NCBI RefSeq assembly: GCF_008704715.1
Contig: NZ_CP023689.1
Coordinates: forward strand, 2,232,001-2,296,000
Length of the DNA stretch: 64,000 nucleotides
Reading direction: 5' to 3'
Origin: Streptomyces chartreusis
GTDB lineage: Bacteria; Actinomycetota; Actinomycetes; Streptomycetales; Streptomycetaceae
Shown here: positions 58,170-64,000 of the stretch, in pieces
Numbering within the stretch: the stretch's first letter is position 1
How the letters are laid out: each line of letters starts with the position of its first letter
Notes under the pieces: generated by a model
Database searches by the model: none
What the model saw: the letters and a program-made list of their open reading frames with translations, nothing else
Told to the model about the DNA's origin: nothing
Made by a program: the position numbers and the translations under genes

Positions 58170-59804
58170 ATGGCAGGCAGCACGCACACGGTGACCAACC
58201 AGCCACCGCCCCTGGTCGGGTACGACGTCTACACCGCCGACCGGGCCCTGTCCGAGGCCGTCGGACGCCATGTCGCACCCGAGCTGCAGGACGAGGTCGG
58301 CAAGGAGCTGGCCGCCTTCGGGCGGACCTGCGGCTCGGCGCAGGTGCAGGAGTGGGGCGTACTGGCGAACGAGAACCCGCCGCGCCTGCGCACCCACGAC
58401 CGCTACGGCCACCGGATCGACGAGGTCGACTTCCATCCGTCCTGGCACCGCCTGCTCGGCAAGGGCGTCTCCGCGGGGCTGACCGCGGCCTGGGCACGGC
58501 CGGCCGGGCATGTGCGGCGGGCGGCGGCGTTCCTGCTGTGGACGCAGGTCGAGGCGGGCAACGGCTGCCCGCTGTCCATGACCCACGCGGCGGTCCCCGC
58601 CCTGCGCACCGACCCCGGCCTGGCCGCCGAGTGGGAGCCGCGGCTGACGTCGATGATCTACGACCGTGAGCTGCGCCCTGCGGAGCGGAAGGCCGGTGCC
58701 CTGTTCGGGATGGGCATGACGGAGAAGCAGGGCGGCAGCGACGTACGCGCCAACACGACGACGGCCACCCCGCTGGCCGAGTCCGGGACGTACTCCCTGA
58801 GCGGGCACAAGTGGTTCTGCTCGGCGCCCATGTCGGACGGGTTCCTGGTGCTGGCCCAGGCGCCGGACGGGCTGACGTGCTTCCTCGTGCCGCGGGTGCT
58901 GGCGGACGGCGGCCGCAACGTGTTCCGGATCCAGCGGCTGAAGGACAAGCTGGGCAACCGGTCGAACGCGTCGGGCGAGGTCGAGTTCGACGGGACGTGG
59001 GCGCGCCGCGTCGGTGAGGAGGGGCGCGGGGTGCGCACCATCATCGAGATGGTCGCGGCGACCCGGCTCGACTGCGTGCTCGGCTCGGCGGGGCTGATGC
59101 GGCAGGCCGTCGCGCAGGCGGTCCATCACTGCGAGAACCGCGAGGCGTTCGGCGGCCGGCTCGTCGACAAGCCGCTCATGCGCAACGTCCTGGCGGACCT
59201 GGCGATCGAGTCCGAGGCGGCGACCACCCTCGCGCTGCGGCTCGCGGCGGCCTACGACACCGGCGGCGAGCAGGAGAAGGCGCTGCTGCGGATCGCGGTG
59301 CCGGCCGCCAAGTACTGGGTGACCAAGCGGTGCGCGCCGGTGACGGTCGAGGCCGCCGAGTGCCTGGGCGGCAACGGTTACGTCGAGGAGTCCGGGATGC
59401 CCCGGCTGGTGCGCGAGTCGCCGCTGAACTCGATCTGGGAGGGCGCGGGCAACGTCCAGGCGCTGGACGTGCTGCGGGCGTTGCAGCGGGAGCCCGCGGC
59501 GTTCGACGCGTACCTGCGGGAGGTGGGGCAGGCACGCGGCGCCGATCACCGTCTGGACGGCGCGATCAAGGCCCTGTTGACGGACCTGGCCGACCTGGAC
59601 GGCATCGAGGCACGGGCCCGGCGCCTGACCGAACGCCTCGCCCTGGTCCTCCAGGGCTCCCTCCTGGTCAGATTCGCGCCACCGGAGGTCGCGGACGCCT
59701 TCTGCGCATCGAGGTTGGGCAGCGACGGCGGCAGTGCTTTCGGAACCCTCCCGCACACTCTGAACCAGACCGCGATCGTGGACCGCTCAAGGCCGCAGAC
59801 CTGA
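58170..59804 (+). CDS. AidB-like acyl-CoA dehydrogenase
   Basis: A 544-residue flavoprotein. AidB N-terminal features (PPLVGYDVYTADRAL; ARPAGHVRRAAAFLLWTQVE) come first, then the acyl-CoA dehydrogenase core: FGMGMTEKQGGSDVRANTT, SGHKWFCSAPMSDGFLVLAQ, REAFGGRLVDKPLMRNVLAD and ECLGGNGYVEESGMPRLVRE. E. coli AidB is 541 residues. AidB is linked to the adaptive response to alkylation and may bind DNA. No ada gene is next to it here. ATG 58170 follows GGAGGGAG. Confidence 0.9.
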   Translation: MAGSTHTVTNQPPPLVGYDVYTADRALSEAVGRHVAPELQDEVGKELAAFGRTCGSAQVQEWGVLANENPPRLRTHDRYGHRIDEVDFHPSWHRLLGKGVSAGLTAAWARPAGHVRRAAAFLLWTQVEAGNGCPLSMTHAAVPALRTDPGLAAEWEPRLTSMIYDRELRPAERKAGALFGMGMTEKQGGSDVRANTTTATPLAESGTYSLSGHKWFCSAPMSDGFLVLAQAPDGLTCFLVPRVLADGGRNVFRIQRLKDKLGNRSNASGEVEFDGTWARRVGEEGRGVRTIIEMVAATRLDCVLGSAGLMRQAVAQAVHHCENREAFGGRLVDKPLMRNVLADLAIESEAATTLALRLAAAYDTGGEQEKALLRIAVPAAKYWVTKRCAPVTVEAAECLGGNGYVEESGMPRLVRESPLNSIWEGAGNVQALDVLRALQREPAAFDAYLREVGQARGADHRLDGAIKALLTDLADLDGIEARARRLTERLALVLQGSLLVRFAPPEVADAFCASRLGSDGGSAFGTLPHTLNQTAIVDRSRPQT

Positions 59805-59837
59805 CCGCGGGGGGGGAAGGCCGCAGGCCTGTCCCTC

Positions 59838-59867
59838 AGGGGCGCGGGGAACTGCGCGACCAGCCAC
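59838..59867 (+). repeat. Intergenic repeat, copy 2
   Basis: Same element as at 54937 and 62920, here GCGCGGGGAACTGCGCG plus ACCAGCCAC. It lies 34 bp after the AidB-like stop and is preceded by GGCCGCAGGCC. Confidence 0.85.
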
Positions 59868-59947
59868 AGAGCACCCGCACATGCCGACGTACCTGAACCG
59901 GTGTCCTTGGAACCGCGCCCGGCCAAACCGCCGGAGGTGGGTGGCAA

Positions 59948-59979
59948 GGGGTGGTGCTGCGCCGACACGGCACCACCCC
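59948..59979 (+). terminator. Hairpin downstream of the AidB-like gene
   Basis: GGGGTGGTGC (59948-59957) and GCACCACCCC (59970-59979), 10-bp stem with a 12-nt loop. Confidence 0.55.
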
Positions 59980-60060
59980 CGCCATGGCCCGTTCGAGGCC
60001 GCGAACGCCGCTCGGGACGGCGTCGCTCAAGTCTCAATCAGGCCAGGGCGGTCCACCAGG

Positions 60061-60084
60061 GTTGCAAGGGGTTGCAACTTGTTG
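60061..60084 (+). promoter_or_regulatory. 10-bp-period GTTGCAA direct repeats before the GAF regulator
   Basis: GTTGCAAGGG, GTTGCAACTT and GTTGG recur every 10 bp from 60061. One-helical-turn spacing and the symmetric TTGCAA core suggest cooperative binding of the regulator encoded 92 bp downstream. Confidence 0.5.
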
Positions 60085-60175
60085 GCGACTGTGTGCGGAC
60101 TGTGTCCCTCCGCGAGCGGCGGGGCGGCACTATGAGACACACAGTCAGATGAGAACCGTTCTCCCGGGAGGACCC

Positions 60176-61426
60176 TTGGACGCGGCACGGGCGGCGCGGC
60201 TGCTGAGCGAGGTCCGCGCCGCCACCCTCGCAGGCCAGCGCTCACCCGTCGCACCGCGGCCGGTGATCGAGCAGTCCTGGGAACGCATGCTGCGCGGCGG
60301 GGTCGATCCGGACCACGACTTCCGGTCGGGTCTGCTGTCCCGCGAGGAGGTGCAGCGGCGCCGGGAGTCCACCGCGCTCAGACATGTGCTGCCGGTGCTG
60401 CGCGAGGGTCTGCTTTCGGTCGCCGACGTCGCGCACCACATCATGGTCGTCGCCGACGGCGAGGGCCGGGTGCTGTGGCGGGAGGGCAACTCCTCGGTGC
60501 TGCGCAAGGCGGACGGCCTCGGCTTCGAACTCGGCGCCGACTGGCGGGAGGACGTCGTCGGCACGAACGGCATCGGCACCCCGGTCGTGGTGCGCCGGCC
60601 CGTACAGGTCTTCGCCTCCGAGCACTTCCACCGCTCGCAGACCTCCTGGACCTGCACGGGCGCCCCCATCACCGATCCGCGCGACGGCCGGCTGCTCGGC
60701 GTCGTCGATGTCAGCGGCCCGCTGGAGACCATGCATCCGGCCACGCTCGCCTGGGTCGACTCGGTGGCCAAGCTCGCCGAGGCCCGGCTGCGGGAACTGC
60801 ACCTGACGGGGCTGGAGCGGCTGCGGGCGGTTGCGGCGCCGGTGCTGGCGCGGCTGACCGGGCGGGCGCTGGTGGTGGACCGGGACGGCTGGACGGCCGC
60901 GGTGACCGGGATGCCGTACACGAGCCGGATCGTGCTGCCCAAGTCGTTGTCGCCGGGCCGGCGGTGGCTGATGCCGCTCGGCCTGTGCGCGGTGGAGCCG
61001 CTGGCGGGGGGCTGGCTGCTGCGGCCGGCCGACGAGCCGGTGCCGGCCGGGGCGACACGGATCGCGCTGGATCTGACGCAGCCGCGCCGCTCGTCGGTGA
61101 CGGTGTCCGGAGGCGCGGGCACCTGGAGCCACGAACTGAGTCCCCGGCACGCCGAATTGCTGTACCTGCTGGCCCTGCACCAGGGGGGTCGCAGCGCGGC
61201 GGGGCTGGCCGAGGACATGTTCGGCGACCCGGGCCGCACGGTGACGGTGCGGGCGGAGCTGTCGCGGGTGCGGCGCTATCTCGGGGGCCTGCTGGAGCAC
61301 CGGCCGTACCGCTTCCGGGAGGACGCGGAGGTCGAGGTGCTGCTGCCGGAGGACCCGCGTGAGCTGCTGCCGCACTCGACGGCGCCCGCGGTGGTGCGGG
61401 GGCGGTTCTCGGCCGAGATGCCCTGA
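60176..61426 (+). CDS. GAF-domain transcriptional regulator lacking a sigma-54 AAA+ domain
   Basis: A 416-residue regulator. TTG 60176 is preferred because GGGAGG sits seven bases before it; ATG 60149 is an alternative adding nine residues. The N-terminal ~70 residues contain VIEQSWERMLRGGVDPDHDF, as in AcoR-type activators. The GAF domain lies at ~75-220 (VGTNGIGTPVVVRRPVQVFA; SWTCTGAPITDPRDG). Residues ~320-390 (ELSPRHAELLYLLALHQGG) form a helical, possibly winged-helix, output domain. No Walker motifs exist, so it is not a sigma-54 activator. Such actinobacterial proteins often control aldehyde or alcohol oxidation genes, but none is adjacent. Confidence 0.82.
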   Translation: MDAARAARLLSEVRAATLAGQRSPVAPRPVIEQSWERMLRGGVDPDHDFRSGLLSREEVQRRRESTALRHVLPVLREGLLSVADVAHHIMVVADGEGRVLWREGNSSVLRKADGLGFELGADWREDVVGTNGIGTPVVVRRPVQVFASEHFHRSQTSWTCTGAPITDPRDGRLLGVVDVSGPLETMHPATLAWVDSVAKLAEARLRELHLTGLERLRAVAAPVLARLTGRALVVDRDGWTAAVTGMPYTSRIVLPKSLSPGRRWLMPLGLCAVEPLAGGWLLRPADEPVPAGATRIALDLTQPRRSSVTVSGGAGTWSHELSPRHAELLYLLALHQGGRSAAGLAEDMFGDPGRTVTVRAELSRVRRYLGGLLEHRPYRFREDAEVEVLLPEDPRELLPHSTAPAVVRGRFSAEMP

Positions 61427-61571
61427 GTCCGGACTCTTCTTCCGCATATTTGCAGGGTCTTAGTCCGCAAGCGTGCCCAACTGCCGTAGCATCCCTGTAC
61501 GGGCCACCCCACCTGCTCCTTTGGTCAACGCACAAACCAATGGCCGCAGTTGGCTCGCCTCGGGAGGTTTG

Positions 61572-62861
61572 ATGAAGCACCGCGGCAGACACCGTCGACG
61601 CAGGCAGGGGCGTGCGCTGCGCGCATTCCTCGCCGGAACCGCCCTCGCACTCACCGCCGCCGCCACGATGATCAGCGCCTCACAGGCCACGGTCGGCGAC
61701 AACCCCGGGGCTCTGACCCCTCTCACCAGGGCCGCCGACACCGGCGCGCTCCGGCTCCAGGAGCGGCTGGTCCCGCAGGCCACGCTCGACGAACTCTCCT
61801 TCGGGATGGGCAAGCCGGTCGGCGTCAGCGCCGTCCTGGAGACCGCCGACCGGAGCCTGCGCGAGGCGAACGGCTGTACGCCGACCGAGCGCACGGCGCT
61901 GCCGATAGCCCCCGCCGCCACGCGCGCGTACTGCTGGGACGGCGCCGACACCCGGGGCTGGCGGGCGGGTGCCGTGACCACCTCGGGCGACGCCGACGAC
62001 GACGGCTGGTGGAACGACAACCGGGTGATCCTCTCCGGCTGGAACGAGGGCGCCGCCGACCGGGGCCTCGCCCGGGTCGCCTTCGTCGACGCCAACGACC
62101 TCACCCACCTGAGGTACGCCTCCGCGCTCCTCGTCGTCCCGGTGGACGGCGGACGCGACTACCGCGCCCTGACCTCCCGCCTCTCCGGCATGGTCTGGTA
62201 CCAGGACAAGCTGCTGGTGACCGCCGCCGACGGGCTGTACGTGTACGACATGAACCGCGTCCAGCGCGCCACGGTCGACAGTGCCGCCGTGGGCCGCGTC
62301 CCGGACGGCTGGTCGGCCCACGGCCAGCGCTTCGTCCTGCCGGCCGTCGGCTCGTACCGCCTGACCGGGGCGGGCAGCGCCCCGCACCTCGGCGGTATCT
62401 CCCTCGACCGCAGCACCGCGCCCGACAGCCTGGTCGCGAGCGAGCGCACGGCGGTCGACAGCGACCGGCCGGCCCGGCTGTGGCGCTACGACTTCAGCAA
62501 GGACCCGGCCCGCCCCGGCCTGCTGGCCACCGGCGCCACCGGATCCGCGCAGGCCGTCGAGGCCTACGAGACGGACGCGTCCGGCATCGAGGGCGTCCTC
62601 TCCTACCGGGCGGGCGGAGCGGACCGCGCCGGCTGGTACGTGGGCCGCGCCCCGGGCAGCACGGACCGGCACGGCAGCCTGTGGCGCCAGGACACCGAGG
62701 GCGCCGAGGCGACCCGCTGCGGCTCGGAGAACGCGCCCCGCTGCTGGGGCCTGAAGGCCGGCCCCCTGTCGTACTGGGAGGCGACCGGCGAGGTCTGGTC
62801 CCAGTCGGGCCGGATGCTGTTCGCGATGCCACTGACGTCGATCGACCGGGCGCTGGACTGA
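61572..62861 (+). CDS. Secreted protein of unknown function, propeller-like
   Basis: A 429-residue protein with GGGAGG five bases before the ATG. The N-terminal signal has a strongly basic n-region (MKHRGRHRRRRQGRALRAFL) and cleavage near SASQA. The mature part has repeated Trp/Tyr/Gly strands (GMVWYQDKLLVTAADGLYVY; HGSLWRQDTEG) suggesting a beta-propeller or beta-rich surface protein. No catalytic motif is visible. The region upstream (61427-61571) has a perfect GAGTCCGGACTC palindrome at the end of the GAF gene. Confidence 0.78.
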   Translation: MKHRGRHRRRRQGRALRAFLAGTALALTAAATMISASQATVGDNPGALTPLTRAADTGALRLQERLVPQATLDELSFGMGKPVGVSAVLETADRSLREANGCTPTERTALPIAPAATRAYCWDGADTRGWRAGAVTTSGDADDDGWWNDNRVILSGWNEGAADRGLARVAFVDANDLTHLRYASALLVVPVDGGRDYRALTSRLSGMVWYQDKLLVTAADGLYVYDMNRVQRATVDSAAVGRVPDGWSAHGQRFVLPAVGSYRLTGAGSAPHLGGISLDRSTAPDSLVASERTAVDSDRPARLWRYDFSKDPARPGLLATGATGSAQAVEAYETDASGIEGVLSYRAGGADRAGWYVGRAPGSTDRHGSLWRQDTEGAEATRCGSENAPRCWGLKAGPLSYWEATGEVWSQSGRMLFAMPLTSIDRALD

Positions 62862-62910
62862 GTCGCGACCGGCATGGCCCGGTTGAGCCCCTCGATCGCC
62901 GCTCGGCTGA

Positions 62911-62949
62911 GCGCCCCAAAGGGGCGCGGGGAACTGCGCGACCAGCCAC
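62911..62949 (+). repeat. Intergenic repeat, copy 3, with added hairpin
   Basis: The 30-nt element at 62920-62949 is preceded by GCGCCCC-AAA-GGGGCGC (62911-62927), whose right arm is the start of the repeat. This copy can therefore form a 7-bp hairpin and may serve as the terminator of the secreted-protein gene. Confidence 0.85.
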
Positions 62950-63003
62950 GACGGCGCCGCAGTCGATCGACAAATCACCCACCCGGATGATTCCCTGGCC
63001 GAC

Positions 63004-63576
63004 ATGCCCAACCTCGCCGTGACCACCTGGTCCCTGGAACAGACCTCCCCCGACGACCTCCTCCCGGCCGAAGCCCCGCAGGGCGACGTGCGGGTCGTCC
63101 GTGCCGAGGTGCCCTCGCCCGAGTTCAGCCGGTTCCTGTACGCCTCGGTCGGCGGCGACATCCTGTGGACCGACCGGCTCGGCTGGCCGTACGCACGGTG
63201 GCAGGAGCACCTGGAGCGGGACGGCGTCGAGACCTGGGTGGCCTACGACCGGGGTACGCCCGCCGGGTACGTGGAGCTGAGCCCGCAGGACGACGGGGTC
63301 GTGGAGATCGAGTACTTCGGCCTGATCCCGGCCTTCCGCGGCCGCCGCATCGGCGGGTACCTGCTGGCGTACGGCGCCGCGCGCGCCTGGGACCTGGCGG
63401 AGCGCTGGCCGGAGCGGGCGCGGACGAAGCGGGTATGGCTGCACACATGCAGCAAGGACGGCGAGCACGCCATGGCCAACTACCAGCGCCGCGGCTTCAA
63501 GCTCTTCGACACCAAGGTCGAGGAGGAGGCCGTGGTGGCCACGCCCGGACCGTGGCCCGGGGCATACCCAGCCTGA
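63004..63576 (+). CDS. GNAT-family N-acetyltransferase
   Basis: A 190-residue acetyltransferase. The acetyl-CoA loop is IPAFRGRRIGGYLLAYG (~107-123), an R-x-x-R/G-x-G type motif A. Motif B is HAMANYQRRGFKLFDTKVEE. The substrate is unknown. It is followed by a terminator and then the sulfite reductase leader region. Confidence 0.88.
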   Translation: MPNLAVTTWSLEQTSPDDLLPAEAPQGDVRVVRAEVPSPEFSRFLYASVGGDILWTDRLGWPYARWQEHLERDGVETWVAYDRGTPAGYVELSPQDDGVVEIEYFGLIPAFRGRRIGGYLLAYGAARAWDLAERWPERARTKRVWLHTCSKDGEHAMANYQRRGFKLFDTKVEEEAVVATPGPWPGAYPA

Positions 63577-63614
63577 CCTGGGAAGAAACGACCCAATACG
63601 GCCATGTGACCGAC

Positions 63615-63649
63615 GACACCCTTGTCTCACTCTACGGGACAAGGGTGTC
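63615..63649 (+). terminator. Terminator of the GNAT gene
   Basis: GACACCCTTGTC (63615-63626) and GACAAGGGTGTC (63638-63649) form a perfect 12-bp stem with an 11-nt loop. Confidence 0.8.
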
Positions 63650-63665
63650 CGCATGATGGACGAAG

Positions 63666-63680
63666 CTGGACTGTGTCCAG
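63666..63680. promoter_or_regulatory. CTGGAC-TGT-GTCCAG palindrome at the leader promoter
   Basis: A perfect 6-bp inverted repeat with a 3-nt centre, 23 bp upstream of the leader-peptide ATG. It is a candidate operator for a sulfur-responsive regulator or part of the promoter. Confidence 0.45.
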
Positions 63681-63702
63681 ATCGCCGTGCCACGCTTCCG
63701 TC

Positions 63703-63786
63703 ATGTCTGGAACTGGAATTGCCTTGGTGAGTCGGCGGCACGTCGACCTCGGCCGCATGTCCAGCGCCATCTGTCCGGCGCGCTGA
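63703..63786 (+). CDS. Putative cysteine leader peptide of the sulfite reductase operon
   Basis: A 27-codon open frame, MSGTGIALVSRR then HVDLGRMSSAICPAR and a TGA stop. The RRHVDLxRxxSAxC pattern is the recurring actinobacterial putative leader peptide found before sulfate and cysteine assimilation genes. It has a single Cys codon near the end, suited to attenuation when charged cysteinyl-tRNA is scarce (inference from the type). It sits 129 bp before the reductase start. Confidence 0.8.
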   Translation: MSGTGIALVSRRHVDLGRMSSAICPAR

Positions 63787-63915
63787 CAGCCCCGCAGCGC
63801 CCAGACATCTCTCTCTTCCCGCTTCATTCCCGCGCAATGTCGCGCACGTATGCCCATGCGCCCGTATGCGCAGGTCAGAGCCGCATTCCCGCCTGTCCCG
63901 AAGGACGTATCAACC

Positions 63916-64000
63916 ATGGCCGCCACCCCGCAGAAGCCTGCCGCCGCGACTCCCCGCCGCAAGGTGAGCCGTCACCGCGGTGAGGGTCAGTGGGCCGCGG
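63916..64000 (+). CDS. Nitrite/sulfite reductase, N-terminal fragment
   Basis: Only 28 codons are visible: MAATPQKPAAATPRR then KVSRHRGEGQWAA. This matches the N-terminus of Streptomyces ferredoxin-dependent sulfite/nitrite reductases, which have a basic Ala/Pro-rich start followed by SRHRGEGQW. With the cysteine leader just upstream, sulfite reductase in cysteine biosynthesis is the likely role. The catalytic part lies outside the window. Confidence 0.75.
   Translation, partial: MAATPQKPAAATPRRKVSRHRGEGQWAA

Larger units (their letters stand above)
59805..60175 (+). other. 371-bp intergenic region before the GAF regulator
   Basis: Contains intergenic repeat copy 2 (59838), a terminator-like hairpin (59948-59979) and the TTGCAA direct repeats at 60061. 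No further open frame with a credible start and codon use is seen in it. Confidence 0.7.

Noticed and set aside
60061..60078. AACCCCTTG core on the minus strand as a third ROK operator
   Set aside because: The flanks are TTGCAA repeats, not the YCGAA arms of the sites at 4676 and 7991. It is better explained as part of the phased GTTGCAA array.

Overview
The window is high-GC actinobacterial chromosome, almost certainly Streptomyces. Evidence: codon-biased GC-rich genes with GTG/TTG starts, an AfsR/SARP regulator, many Tat-secreted enzymes, CBM13 (ricin-like) modules, an alditol oxidase very close to S. coelicolor AldO, and the start of a nitrite/sulfite reductase with a typical actinobacterial cysteine leader peptide. 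About 54 genes are present. I saw no rRNA, tRNA, insertion sequence, prophage or CRISPR array, so this looks like stable arm-proximal accessory/metabolic chromosome rather than a mobile island.

Layout. 0-3.3 kb: fragment of a sigma-like protein, an atypical radical SAM protein and a 2-hydroxyacid dehydrogenase. 3.3-14.1 kb: alditol oxidase, then a ROK repressor, a secreted GH30 galactanase-like enzyme with CBM13, a sugar ABC importer (binding lipoprotein and two permeases, no ATPase) and a cytoplasmic GH2 beta-galactosidase. 14.2-16.8 kb: an ABC exporter with two ABC-2/DUF990-type permeases. 16.8-25.7 kb: a secreted delta-60/DUF11/RTX protein, an MFS exporter, a Tat-exported His-rich PHP metallohydrolase with a small partner, a secreted DNase I-fold hydrolase and a seven-TM protein. 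25.7-30.5 kb: FtsX-type ABC transporter divergent from a histidine kinase/response regulator pair. 30.5-35.4 kb: TetR regulator, membrane-anchored alpha/alpha-toroid protein, cupin, Nudix hydrolase, PEP-mutase-family protein and an orphan.

35.4-46.6 kb is a second plant-polysaccharide locus: DUF2264 (GH154-like), a rhamnogalacturonan acetylesterase-like GDSL protein, a PL4 rhamnogalacturonan lyase, a GH43 exo-beta-1,3-galactanase-like enzyme with CBM13, a GH43 arabinofuranosidase-like enzyme, homocysteine methyltransferase, a type-B carboxylesterase and a LacI regulator. AGCGCT-centred palindromes lie in its three divergent promoters. With the GH30/GH2 locus it would form a coherent pathway for arabinogalactan-protein and rhamnogalacturonan-I: secreted lyases and exo/endo-galactanases trim the polymer, the importer brings in galacto-oligosaccharides, and GH2 hydrolyses them inside.

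46.8-64 kb: Tat-exported ferritin-like protein, SARP regulator, ThuA, DUF5954, two VOC proteins, two AraC regulators, an NmrA-like oxidoreductase, YihY, an AidB-like acyl-CoA dehydrogenase, a GAF regulator, a secreted protein of unknown function, a GNAT acetyltransferase and the start of the sulfite reductase operon. Three copies of a 30-nt intergenic repeat lie between 54.9 and 62.95 kb.

Leads judged most worth testing: the toroid-cupin-Nudix module, the split galactan/pectin regulon with its ROK and LacI operator candidates, the His-rich PHP enzyme, and the cysteine leader peptide.
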